From contig JAWKVT010000003.1 of NCBI GenBank assembly GCA_041397865.1, positions 124,001 to 188,000 of the forward strand: 64,000 nt of DNA, read 5' to 3'. This DNA comes from TMED27 sp041397865. GTDB taxonomy: Bacteria; Pseudomonadota; Alphaproteobacteria; Micavibrionales; Micavibrionaceae. Position numbers and translations under genes: made by a program. Positions within the stretch are counted from its first letter, which is position 1, and each line of letters starts with the position of its first letter. Positions 51,416 through 60,169 of the stretch are shown here, piece by piece. Below the pieces are notes generated by a model, which saw only the letters and a list, made by a program, of their open reading frames with translations, did no database searches and was not told where the DNA came from.

Positions 51416-52227
51416 ATGGCCAGTATTGAAATCAGAGTATTTGCAGGTGTCCATCTTTATTATGAATTTATAAATGATAATGGAACCAGAATGGCTAATG
51501 GGCAAGTTAATGGCCTCTCTACCGATATTGAGACAGGGGATATTATACCGATTAGGTGGTTTATTGAATCCTGATGATTTTATCGGAGTTTATACAGATA
51601 AGATATTAAGTAGCCCTTTTGGAGATACTCACGACATAAACGAGCGAACCGGAGATGTGATTTATAATGGAACTGAGGCCCAAGTATCTGATGCTCTCAG
51701 CATATTAAACGAGCTATCTTTTTATGTGAATGCTCAGCAGTTACCGTATAACCCAACACCAATATCAAGTAGTCTCTACAATAGTAATTCTGCCGCAAAT
51801 AGTATCTGGAACGTTTTAAACCAATTTTTAACCCTGCCTTCTAACTCTCTACAAGATTTCAAAGGGTTTTTTCCTAGGATTACAAACGATGTACTCCAAG
51901 GAAATACGTGGTTTCCTAATATTGATTCATCGAACAATATAATAGGCTCAAATGTACAAGATACTGGCAATACTAATGAATTGATAGGCACTGAACATCA
52001 CGATGAACTCTATGGGTTTGGACGGTAACGACACCTTCATCGCCTCTGTCGGCAATGACATCCTTAATGGCGGAGATGATGAAGACACGGCGGATTATAG
52101 TGCTGCCGCGCAGTCTATTTCCGTTGAGTTAAACCCGGATGTGAATTTTGATTTCACGGTGAGGAAGGACCTTCTTACGGCGGATAGCCTTAAAGATGTT
52201 GAAATCAATAAAACTGCGGTGACCTGA
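51416..52227 (+). pseudogene. Frameshifted RTX-type (calcium-binding repeat) protein gene
   Basis: ATG at 51416 with AAGGA upstream opens a frame (MASIEIRVFAGVHLYYEF...) that hits a TGA at 51572. The continuation (GGLLNPDDFIGVYTDKI...) is in another frame, so a shift lies near 51546-51556. A second shift near 52014 separates TEHHDELYGF from LDGNDTFIASVGNDILNGGDDE, which are RTX nonapeptide repeats (GGxGxDxx type). The end (LKDVEINKTAVT, stop) is cut short. It is best read as a decaying secreted RTX protein, perhaps once related to the lipase upstream. Confidence 0.75.
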
Positions 52228-52599
52228 AAAACGACTATGTGCGAAAAGAGAAATGGCTGTCGGCATTAGATACAATTCGAACTTCTCACAGGCAGGCGGT
52301 GATACTGGGATTCGAACGCTTGCCGCATGAATTAAGGGCAATCCTTTAGATACCAAGGCTTACGGCTGGTTTTAATGCTTTCTCAAAAACCGCAGGATTC
52401 GAACTGCCAGTATGACTGAGGTGGCATCATTCAAACTGAGTGAATAGCTGCCGCCCTCCTGAGGCCGATGCAAATAGCCATGAAAAAACGCGCATTGATG
52501 GCTTTCGTATTTTCGAACTTAGCCTTGAACGGCCAAAAGCTAGAGTATGCCTTGCGTCCGCCGTTTGATGGCCTACAGAATTTACGGAGTTATAAAGAA
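52228..52599. other. Gene-free stretch with tRNA-like relics
   Basis: No credible gene is seen in these 372 bases. The T-loop complement ATTCGAAC occurs three times (52275, 52310 and 52397), the same octamer as in the intact tRNA-Gln at 52616. Around the last two there are partial T-arm stems, for example GCAG and CTGC flanking TTCGAATC on the minus strand. Complete cloverleaves do not form. They look like decayed tRNA ends, possibly left by element insertion at this tRNA locus. Confidence 0.4.
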
Positions 52600-52674
52600 T
52601 GGCTGGGGTGGGAGGATTCGAACCTCCGCATGGCGATACCAAAAACCGCTGCCTTACCGCTTGGCTACACCCCA
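52600..52674 (-). tRNA. tRNA-Gln (anticodon TTG)
   Basis: On the minus strand the sequence starts TGGGGTGTAGCCAAGCGGTA and folds into a full cloverleaf. The acceptor stem TGGGGTG pairs with CACCCCA, the anticodon loop is TTTTGGT with TTG at 34-36, and the T arm is GGAGG-TTCGAAT-CCTCC. The 3' CCA is encoded. It lies just downstream of tRNA-Thr on the same strand. Confidence 0.97.
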
Positions 52675-52699
52675 CCAGGATGTGATATTTGAGGGAGAA

Positions 52700-52775
<76 letters not shown>

Positions 52776-52999
52776 GTACACTATTCTCACCGGCCTTATT
52801 ATCGCCTTATTACAAGGCGCGGGCAGGACCGAACCCCGCTAAAAAACCTTTCCAAAGGCCGAGCATGGTCTTAGCAAAAAAACAGGGCTTTGCAAACAGA
52901 TTTTAGACTCCTGCGCTAATTTTCCCTCTCTTAAGTGGTTTTTCTGCTTTATTTTTGCTATATTAACAAAGGTACACACATCCTCAGAGGTAAGGTTCC

Positions 53000-54238
53000 T
53001 TGTCAGGCGGACAACAGGCTGAAAACACACTCCATGAAAATGCGATCGGCTGGTCGATCATGCTGGCCGTGCTGGCTGTGATCGTGTGGCTTTTCTGGTA
53101 TTATCAGTCCGACGAGGTGCGCAATATCGTGCGCTGGATTCGCTACGGTGAAATGTGGATTGTGTCCTGGTTTATAGAACTGGGCAACCTATTAGGACTA
53201 CACGGAAAAGAAGGCTATCAGGTCCTCAATAACGGCGAGTTAATCTCTTGGGAAACCTATTTTGACGCCACACCCAAATGGAATAAATATGAGTTGAATT
53301 ACGGTCATCTAAGTCTGTTCATTTCCCTTGCCATGCAACCGTTGCGCGGATTTTTCGTTTTCCTGACAGCGCTAGGCGCGCTCTGGTGTCTTTTCCGCGG
53401 TCCCCAGACGCATTACCGCCAGCATCTCGGCCTTGAGGGCCTCATTCACCGCCAGTCCAAAAATTTCCCGGTGATCGCCCCTTTCGCGGACTTTAACCCC
53501 TCAACTCAGCCGCCGCGCCCGCCCGGCTCCCCCGTACCGGCGGAGCTTCCCGCATTTGCCGAAGCCCTCGGCCCGGAGGAATGGCTGGCGTATAATGAAA
53601 TCTCCGCCCCCGACGGTGCCATAGAAGAAAAAAGCGCAACCAAAGCTTTTATGAAACAGCTTTATGGCCGCTGGAAAGGCCCTATGGCCCTGAAGCCTTA
53701 TCAGCAGGTCCTTCTGGCCTGTTTCTGCCTGAAAGCCTCACGCAAGCGTAATGAATGTGATGAAATGCTTGGGCGTCTCGCCCTTTGCTGGACGTACAAA
53801 GGGGGCATGCAGCTAGGTCGGGACAAAACACTATTGCGCGACGCACGTAAAATACTGAAAAACAAAGATTTATCAGGAAAAGTGCTTTCAAACTGTAACC
53901 AGCACGCTTTCGTAACAACCGCGCTCCTGCGTGCGCTCGCAACCGCCCGCGAGGAAGGCGGCGTTTTGGCCCCGGCAACCTTTGTCTGGCTGCGCGGCGC
54001 TGACCGCACCCTTTGGTATCCGCTTAATAATCTGGGCCGCCAGTCCTTCCATATGGAAGCGCTTGGCGCCATGTCCCACTACAAGGCCGAAAAAATGACA
54101 CAGCGCCCCATACCTGTACCAAAGCTCGAAGACGCCGTTGAAACCATAACCGAATATATGCAATCTATGCGCGCGCGCCCAATTCCGCAGCTTGATTACA
54201 GCCAGTCCAAAAAGCGCGGCGTAAAGAAAGCCATTTAA
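53000..54238 (+). CDS. dotM: DotM/IcmP-like protein of a type IVB secretion coupling complex
   Basis: The 412-residue protein probably starts at TTG (53000), with AGAGGTAAGG upstream. Three membrane segments lie in the first 130 residues (WSIMLAVLAVIVWLFWYY, WIVSWFIELGNLLGL, GFFVFLTALGALWCLF). The C-terminal cytoplasmic domain has NCNQHAFVTTALLRALATAR, FVWLRGADRTLWYPLNNLGRQ and FHMEALGAMSHYKAEK, the pattern of DotM/IcmP/TrbA. In Dot/Icm systems DotM helps the DotL ATPase recruit effectors. It opens a cluster with dotL. Confidence 0.85.
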   Translation: MSGGQQAENTLHENAIGWSIMLAVLAVIVWLFWYYQSDEVRNIVRWIRYGEMWIVSWFIELGNLLGLHGKEGYQVLNNGELISWETYFDATPKWNKYELNYGHLSLFISLAMQPLRGFFVFLTALGALWCLFRGPQTHYRQHLGLEGLIHRQSKNFPVIAPFADFNPSTQPPRPPGSPVPAELPAFAEALGPEEWLAYNEISAPDGAIEEKSATKAFMKQLYGRWKGPMALKPYQQVLLACFCLKASRKRNECDEMLGRLALCWTYKGGMQLGRDKTLLRDARKILKNKDLSGKVLSNCNQHAFVTTALLRALATAREEGGVLAPATFVWLRGADRTLWYPLNNLGRQSFHMEALGAMSHYKAEKMTQRPIPVPKLEDAVETITEYMQSMRARPIPQLDYSQSKKRGVKKAI

Positions 54239-54283
54239 AACAACGATATTAAAGACACAATTGACTAAGGAGCCGTTAAAACC

Positions 54284-54874
54284 ATGATTCTAAATTGTTG
54301 CAAAACCAAAAAACAAGAAACCAACGCGAGCGCCAGTATTGTCGATGGCAAGCTGGTCTTGTCCCTGCCCGATGCCCTTTCCCCTGTTGTCTGGCAAATG
54401 GATCTGGCTCAGGCCAAAGCTTCGGCGCTGGAGGTTTTGCACAATGAAGAAACCGGCCAGCACAGCCTGAGCCTGAAAACACCCAAAGGCGAAAAGCTGG
54501 AGGTCGCTGTTTTCTCAGAGCGCACCCACGCCGTCGAAGGATTAATGGCCGCTTCAAACGCTCTGAAAAACGCACACGGCCAGATTCGTCCCCACAGTAA
54601 CGATCCGCAAACACTACACCCCGCGCCTGCTACAAATATGCCCGGAGCGCCAAAAAGAAACACCGCCGCGCACCCGCGAAACACCGGAAAAAGAATAATG
54701 AGCCTCGTTCTGGCCCTCGCCGCCCTGTTCATCATGTTTACAATCTGGTCCTCCGTCATGCCGCGCCCCGTTACAACCGGAGGCGGACCCACCGCCACCG
54801 GCGCAACGGCAACAAACCCGCAGGATGCCTCAGGCGTTCCCGTTTCAGCCGATGCTTTCCTAAGGGGGCAATAA
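54284..54874 (+). CDS. Unknown membrane protein between dotM and dotL
   Basis: The 196-residue protein has AAGGAG 12 bases before its ATG. It begins with a Cys pair (MILNCCKTKK) and has a cytoplasmic beta-rich part to about residue 90. A Pro/Asn-rich linker follows, then a single membrane helix near residues 138-160 (MSLVLALAALFIMFTIWSSV), and a Gly/Thr/Ala-rich tail. It does not resemble DotN or other known coupling subunits by eye. Its place between dotM and dotL suggests a system-specific subunit. Confidence 0.72.
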   Translation: MILNCCKTKKQETNASASIVDGKLVLSLPDALSPVVWQMDLAQAKASALEVLHNEETGQHSLSLKTPKGEKLEVAVFSERTHAVEGLMAASNALKNAHGQIRPHSNDPQTLHPAPATNMPGAPKRNTAAHPRNTGKRIMSLVLALAALFIMFTIWSSVMPRPVTTGGGPTATGATATNPQDASGVPVSADAFLRGQ

Positions 54875-54882
54875 AGACGTAA

Positions 54883-57354
54883 ATGGCACTCAACCAGCGC
54901 AAATACGAACATAAGCATCAGGCCATCCTGCGGGATGTCCGCCCGCTTTGGACGCGTATTGGTGATGCCATGGCGACCCCCACCTATTCCACCGCCGTTT
55001 TTGTCATGGCTGGCGGCGCGATACTCTGGAACGATTGGGCGCTGGCCTTTGCCGACCTCATCATCCTCTTCCTCTTTTTCTATTTTATATGGCTCAAAGC
55101 CCGCAACAAAGCTCTGGCTTTCAAACTTCCGCAGGGTGCGAAATTCAAAGACCCCAATAATGGCCGCGATGGCAAACCCGGCAAACCCGATGGCATATTG
55201 TATCTCGGCAACGTCAAAGACACCAAAGAGGAAATATGGTTCACAAACTCCGACGCCCGTACCCATATCCTGTATCTGGGAACAACCGGTTCGGGTAAAA
55301 CCGAAGGCCTGAAATCCATGGTGACAAACGCCCTGACATGGGGCTCGGGTTTTGTGTATGTGGACGGTAAAGCCGATACCGACCTTTGGTCCTCGCTCTC
55401 CTCGCTCGTTCGCCGTTTGGGGCGTGACGACGACCTGCTGGTGCTGAACTACATGACCGGAAACTCCGACGTCGCCGCGCCCTCCAACACCATGAACCCG
55501 TTCTCCTCCGGCTCGGCCTCCTATCTGGTGAACATGCTAGTTTCCCTGATGCCCGAATCCGAAGGCGACAACGCCATGTGGAAAGAGCGTGCGGTTTCCT
55601 TGATCGGCGCGATGATGCCGATCCTCACATGGAAACGCGATCATCAGGACATGCCCCTTTCGGTGCGCACCATCCGCGATTATCTCTCGCTGAATAACGT
55701 TATCAAGCTTCAGCGCGACGAAATCGTGCCCGAACATCTGCGCGAAGGGATCGTCGGCTATCTCGACACGCTGCCCGGCTTTGTCGGCGATGCCTATGAC
55801 GACGAAGGAAAAGTCAAACCGCCCGGTCCCGACACGCCGCAATACGACACCAACACCGCGTCCCAGCAACACGGTTATCTGGCGATGCAGTTCACACGCT
55901 CGCTGCAATCTCTGGGTGATGATTACGGCTATATCTTTGACACGCAGGCCGCCGACGTGGACATGGTCGATATCGTCCTTAACCGCCGCATCCTTATCGT
56001 GCTGATTCCCGCGCTGGAAAAATCCGGCGACGAAATCGCCAACCTTGGTAAAATCGTCGCAAGTACTATGAAAGGCATGATGGGCTCAGCCCTAGGCTCC
56101 ACCGTGGAAGGCGACAGCGCCACAGTTATTGAGAATAAATCGACCCACTCCAACACTCCGTTTATGACCGTATTCGACGAGGTCGGCTACTATACCGCGC
56201 AAGGCATGGCCGTTATGGCCGCCCAGGCCCGTTCTCTCGGTTTCTGCCTCGTCTTCTCCGGACAGGATCTTCCGGCCATGAAAAAACGTGTGCGCGAAGA
56301 AGCCAACTCCATCACCGCGAACTGTAACATCAAGATCTTCGGCAAACTCGAAGACCCGACCGAAACCAAAGAATTCTTCGAAAAAACCGTTGGCACAGCT
56401 ATCGTTACGGAAGTCTCCGGCTTCCAGATGGCCGGAGGAACGGAAATGGGCTCCTATTTCGACACCCAGCAAGCCGGGGTGCAAATGCGCCCGCGCGCCA
56501 GCTATGACGAACTGCGCGGCTTTATCGAAGGAAAAGCAGTCATCACCTACGGCGAAACGGTCGTTGACGCCTCCGTGTTCTACTCCAACCCCGGCTTTGC
56601 CAAAGCCATGCGCGTCACACGTTTCCTCGCCTTGCCGCCGCCCAACGAAGAACTTGTCAAACACGCCGGCGCGATCACCAAGCTCCGCGATCTCATGGTC
56701 AATAAAAGCTGGACAGCTGAGCGCGCCGATGTCGCCATAGAAACCCCGCCGGAAATTGACGCAATGAAAGAGGGTTTCACAAAAATTAAAAAGAAAGATA
56801 TGGACCCGGTTGATCGCTCCATCATGGCTCTGGTTCAGGTCCACGCGATTGATAATAAAATCGAAGCCCTGCCGCCAAAAGCAGAAGCGCCGCCCGCGCC
56901 CGACGCGCCGCCGCCGCAAGCCCCCGCCCAGACACCACCCCCGCAGCCACCCGCTACACCCGCCGCGCCGCCCGTACCGCCTCCGCCGCAAACCACACAA
57001 CAACAAACAACGCCTCCGCCCACCGGACAGGGCGCTCAGGGCAACCCCATGGGCTTCTTCTCCAGCGGAGATAAAACGCCCGCAGAAACACCTCCCGCAT
57101 CACCGCCGCCCCCGCCTCCGGCTGCACAAACCCCGCCACCCGCGCCTCCGCCTGCCGAAACACCGGCAGCCTCCCAATCACCCGCGCCGCCCGCAAAACC
57201 AGTGGAGACAACGCCTCCTGCCGCGCAAAAACCAAAACTGCCCAAGGAAATTCAGGATATCATCGACGAAGCCGCCGAAAACTCCCGCAAATCCCTGTTT
57301 AAAGATAACACCCCCGCCGGTGGCGATGACGGAGGCATGGATGCCGCGGAATAA
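54883..57354 (+). CDS. dotL: DotL/IcmO-like type IV coupling ATPase
   Basis: The 823-residue protein has two N-terminal membrane segments (about residues 35-70), the Walker A motif LGTTGSGKTEGLKS (residues 132-145) and the Walker B region FMTVFDEVGYY, followed by a LVFSGQDLPAMKK sensor stretch. Overall it is closest to DotL/IcmO/TrbC. The last 180 residues are an extreme Pro-rich tail (PPPP, QTPPP repeats) ending in an acidic helix, likely a docking region for adaptors. It supplies energy and substrate choice for type IVB secretion or conjugation. Confidence 0.9.
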   Translation: MALNQRKYEHKHQAILRDVRPLWTRIGDAMATPTYSTAVFVMAGGAILWNDWALAFADLIILFLFFYFIWLKARNKALAFKLPQGAKFKDPNNGRDGKPGKPDGILYLGNVKDTKEEIWFTNSDARTHILYLGTTGSGKTEGLKSMVTNALTWGSGFVYVDGKADTDLWSSLSSLVRRLGRDDDLLVLNYMTGNSDVAAPSNTMNPFSSGSASYLVNMLVSLMPESEGDNAMWKERAVSLIGAMMPILTWKRDHQDMPLSVRTIRDYLSLNNVIKLQRDEIVPEHLREGIVGYLDTLPGFVGDAYDDEGKVKPPGPDTPQYDTNTASQQHGYLAMQFTRSLQSLGDDYGYIFDTQAADVDMVDIVLNRRILIVLIPALEKSGDEIANLGKIVASTMKGMMGSALGSTVEGDSATVIENKSTHSNTPFMTVFDEVGYYTAQGMAVMAAQARSLGFCLVFSGQDLPAMKKRVREEANSITANCNIKIFGKLEDPTETKEFFEKTVGTAIVTEVSGFQMAGGTEMGSYFDTQQAGVQMRPRASYDELRGFIEGKAVITYGETVVDASVFYSNPGFAKAMRVTRFLALPPPNEELVKHAGAITKLRDLMVNKSWTAERADVAIETPPEIDAMKEGFTKIKKKDMDPVDRSIMALVQVHAIDNKIEALPPKAEAPPAPDAPPPQAPAQTPPPQPPATPAAPPVPPPPQTTQQQTTPPPTGQGAQGNPMGFFSSGDKTPAETPPASPPPPPPAAQTPPPAPPPAETPAASQSPAPPAKPVETTPPAAQKPKLPKEIQDIIDEAAENSRKSLFKDNTPAGGDDGGMDAAE

Positions 57355-58054
57355 TGTCCCTTCACGGCTATTGCCGGCGCAGCGAAGCGATCCCGAATCC
57401 GGCAACGTTTTCCTCATCATCCTTATAGCCGTTATCCTCTTCGCCGCCCTGTCTTTCTCCATCTCGCGCGGCCTGCGCAGCGATAACACCGCCAACCTCT
57501 CAAAACAGGAAACCGCGCTGGCCGCCGCCGATATTCTCGCCTACGCACAAAAGCTCGAGCGCGCCGTCAACCGTTTGCGCCGCAAGGGCATATCGGAAAA
57601 CGATATCAGCTTCGACCAGAATTTCGTCGCCGGTTACGACCACACACCCGCGCAAGCCGATACCAGCAAAATCTTCACACCTTCCGGCGGCGCGGTCAGT
57701 TGGCAATCCCCGCCCGCAGGCACCAATGACGGCAGCGACTGGATATTCACCGGAAAAACCTGCATCGCCGATCTGGGAACCGGCGCTACAGGCTGCGACG
57801 CTGACGCTGACATTTCAAATGAAGAGCTCATCGCCACCCTCGCCAATATCGACACCGCCGTTTGCACGGAAATTAACAAGCGTCTGAACATCTCCGCCAT
57901 CCCTGCCGATACCGGCGGCGGCGTGGACACCACAAAATATCAGGGCAGCTTCGCCGACGGCACCGAAATTATCCTCCCCGGCGGCCCGCTCAGCGCCGCC
58001 TGCTTCTCCCGCGCCGGGGCCAATCACTTCTATTTCGTGCTGATTGAGCGTTAA
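57341..58054 (+). CDS. Pilin-like protein overlapping the dotL end
   Basis: The start at 57341 has GGAGG six bases upstream and overlaps dotL by 14 bases, so it is translationally coupled. The 237-residue product has a basic leader, then ESGNVFLIILIAVILFAALS, a pilin-type helix after a Gly but without Glu at +5 (Ile). The globular part has Cys in TCIADLGTGATGC, VCTEINKRLNI and ACFSRAG, and ends FYFVLIER. It is homologous to the protein at 13124-13831. Coupling to dotL suggests a pseudopilin-like subunit working with the type IVB apparatus. Confidence 0.8.
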   Translation: MPRNNVPSRLLPAQRSDPESGNVFLIILIAVILFAALSFSISRGLRSDNTANLSKQETALAAADILAYAQKLERAVNRLRRKGISENDISFDQNFVAGYDHTPAQADTSKIFTPSGGAVSWQSPPAGTNDGSDWIFTGKTCIADLGTGATGCDADADISNEELIATLANIDTAVCTEINKRLNISAIPADTGGGVDTTKYQGSFADGTEIILPGGPLSAACFSRAGANHFYFVLIER

Positions 58055-58070
58055 TCCAAACCACAGAAAC

Positions 58071-58118
58071 TTGACATATACCCAACATTCTCTTGCCTAT
58101 GTAAAAAAATTACATAGG
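58071..58118 (+). promoter_or_regulatory. Promoter and perfect palindrome before the orphan gene at 58126
   Basis: TTGACA at 58071-58076 is followed 19-21 bases later by TATGTA-like sequence that is the left half of a perfect inverted repeat. CCTATGTAA (58096-58104) and TTACATAGG (58110-58118) flank five A. The palindrome overlaps the expected -10/start region, as an operator would, and ends seven bases before the ATG. It could also be a 5' hairpin. Confidence 0.55.
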
Positions 58119-58125
58119 TAAGCTT

Positions 58126-59196
58126 ATGACACACGGTTCACGAGAATATATACTGGGCTTCACTCCGGGATCTTTTGATTTATGCCGGCGTTTTAACCAA
58201 TTCCCGCCCTTGTGGGATTTTTCAAATCCCCTAAGTGAGAAAGATCAGGCAAACGCTCGAAACATCGCAAAGTTTCACTATGGCCTGGATGTCGAACCCC
58301 TCGGCTGCATCACCCACTTACAAGATCCAACTATGGGCATCACCCCCCATATCCTCGTCCAAGATAAACATGGCGAAAAACATATCCTTCACACGCGCTA
58401 TGCTGAATTAAGCGAGGAAGCTTACCAGATTGGACAAAAAGGCTTTGCCGCCTACAAAAAAGAAGCTTTAAGCGTACAAAAACTACAAAGAAATACGGAC
58501 GACAACTTCATTACGTCGATAATGTCCCCGACAGGCGGAAAACACTATGCCTATCTCACAAATTACGTCGAAACCGAACCGTCCGATCCTCTAAACGGCA
58601 ATATCAGCTACGCAGAGCTTGGAAAAACTGTCGGCATTATGCGTAGGGTTGGCTTGGAGATTGCAGAAAAAGACCCCGCTTTTACCCGGCAAATCAAATC
58701 CTACACAGATGAAACGGCAACATTGCTGTACAAACACGGTTTTTCTGCCATTTCAGAACAACCGCAAGACCATGAAGAAACCCTGAAAACCTTGCGGGAA
58801 TGGCCTGAATTTATGGCATTGATAAAGGGTGAAGACGTTCCGCGCTTTATCAACCACTTCAATGGCCAGCCAAGAGGAATTATGGCCCGGCCAGATGGCA
58901 AAGCACATATCACTTCATTAGCGACACTCTCTCGTGGTTCCGCAGTAAATCCTGCGGACGGCATTTCATACGACTTTGCTCAAGTTGGCGGACGAATCAT
59001 TGTTCCCGGTCAAACCCTTGACCCTAAAAACCTTCCGGAAAGTTTAACGGAATATATGAATGCCTATGCGAAGGAGACAGGGGCAGAAATCACACCCGAA
59101 AACACGGCCCTCGCCCTGCAACGCGTACAGGCCCAGAACGCTCTCATCGGCCATGGTGTAAAGCGCTTGATAGAGCTTACCCCCGGATTGCAATAA
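58126..59196 (+). CDS. Orphan protein downstream of the dot-like cluster, unknown
   Basis: The 356-residue protein is soluble-looking with no signal or membrane helix. Features include YILGFTPGSFDLCRRFNQFPP at the N-terminus, HYAYLTNYVETEPSD, FINHFNGQPRGIMARPDGK and a helical C-terminus (ALALQRVQAQNALIGHGVK). No catalytic motif was recognised. It has its own promoter and palindrome and directly follows the pilin-like gene, so a substrate or effector of the secretion genes is possible but unproven. Confidence 0.7.
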   Translation: MTHGSREYILGFTPGSFDLCRRFNQFPPLWDFSNPLSEKDQANARNIAKFHYGLDVEPLGCITHLQDPTMGITPHILVQDKHGEKHILHTRYAELSEEAYQIGQKGFAAYKKEALSVQKLQRNTDDNFITSIMSPTGGKHYAYLTNYVETEPSDPLNGNISYAELGKTVGIMRRVGLEIAEKDPAFTRQIKSYTDETATLLYKHGFSAISEQPQDHEETLKTLREWPEFMALIKGEDVPRFINHFNGQPRGIMARPDGKAHITSLATLSRGSAVNPADGISYDFAQVGGRIIVPGQTLDPKNLPESLTEYMNAYAKETGAEITPENTALALQRVQAQNALIGHGVKRLIELTPGLQ

Positions 59197-59211
59197 CAAC
59201 AGTTTCGTTTG

Positions 59212-59233
59212 ACTAAACTAAACTAAACTAAAC
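59212..59233. repeat. Short tandem repeat (ACTAA, just over four copies)
   Basis: ACTAA repeats at 59212-59231 and runs into the stop codon of the Fic-like gene (minus strand). Every unit carries a stop (TAG in TTAGT) in reverse, so copy changes would little affect the protein. Pentanucleotide repeats are prone to slippage. Confidence 0.6.
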
Positions 59234-60130
59234 CAACCCATACCACGTTCCGCGGCCTGCGCCGTGGCGGATGAGATACCCATTCTCCACCAGCTCGACC
59301 AGCCGCAGCTTGATCGTCGCCCGCCGTCCGTTCGTTAGCTTGATAATCTCTTTCATCTGCAGGCGTTTATGCTCTTTAAACAGCCCCATAATCTTTGCCG
59401 AAAGCGCCGATAGCCCGCGCAGCTCTGTCTCTTTCGCGTAAAGCCGCCCATACAAAACCTCTTTCTGGTCCTGCAACAACATCAAAAAGCATTTAAGCCA
59501 TTCCGACCAGTCTGGCTTGCCCTCTTCCAGACTGTCCTGGTTATGTTTCAGCGCCGTATAAAACACGCCCGCTTTTTCCTCCATAATCGGCGCAAGCGAA
59601 ACATACGGCGCGTATGTATAGCCCGATTTCAACAGCATCAACATCACCAGAAACCGCACCGTGCGCAAATTCCCGGTGTCAAACGGGCTGAGCTGTAGAA
59701 ATACGGACGTAAACACCGCTGTTACCAGCAGCGGGTGCAAGTCCGGCCCTTGCAAACTCTCATTCGTCCACGCGCAAAGCTTCCTAAGAAGCGGCTCCAC
59801 CTGCTCCGGCTCCGCCGTGTCCAGCGTCCCAAAAACTTTATCACCGGCAGAAATCGGCAGTTGATTGGGCCTGGTTTTCAAATCGCTCGGCCCATCTTTT
59901 TTGCCAATTTGACTGGCGTTAAGAATGCGGATCATATCAACCGTGATCGGATGCTCTTCGAGCGGCCCCAAAACCTGTTTAAAATTCGCACCGTAATCAG
60001 CCACATCACCCAGGAGCTGCAAACCCGTGGTATGGCGGTCAAGCCCCTTCCACAAGCCTTTAAACTCGTCAATTTCGGAGACTTGGCGAAGAATTTCAGG
60101 TGTAATTTTAACGGCGTTTATCCCAAGCAT
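59228..60130 (-). CDS. Fic-fold protein with degenerate catalytic motif and C-terminal winged helix
   Basis: The 300-residue protein aligns with Fic proteins around LHPLLVTAVFTSVFLQLSPF and DTGNLRTVRFLVMLML. The signature HPFxxGNGRxxR appears as SPFDTGNLRTVR (residues 148-159), so the catalytic His is Ser and the anion-loop Gly is Leu. The following SWLKCFLMLL-type helix (DWSEWLKCFLMLLQDQ) and a C-terminal winged helix (MKEIIKLTNGRRATIKLRLVELVENGYL) match the common Fic-wHTH layout. It is unlikely to AMPylate in the normal way and may be a regulator. It is convergent with the orphan gene. Confidence 0.82.
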   Translation of the reverse strand: MLGINAVKITPEILRQVSEIDEFKGLWKGLDRHTTGLQLLGDVADYGANFKQVLGPLEEHPITVDMIRILNASQIGKKDGPSDLKTRPNQLPISAGDKVFGTLDTAEPEQVEPLLRKLCAWTNESLQGPDLHPLLVTAVFTSVFLQLSPFDTGNLRTVRFLVMLMLLKSGYTYAPYVSLAPIMEEKAGVFYTALKHNQDSLEEGKPDWSEWLKCFLMLLQDQKEVLYGRLYAKETELRGLSALSAKIMGLFKEHKRLQMKEIIKLTNGRRATIKLRLVELVENGYLIRHGAGRGTWYGLV

Positions 60131-60169
60131 TAGCCAATAATAGCCAATGGTGCGCCCGCGTCAAGGACA

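Noticed and set aside
56092..57006. A 304-residue minus-strand frame opposite dotL
   Set aside because: It lies fully antisense to the ATPase and its Pro-rich tail; the Gly/Arg-rich start is the complement of that tail.
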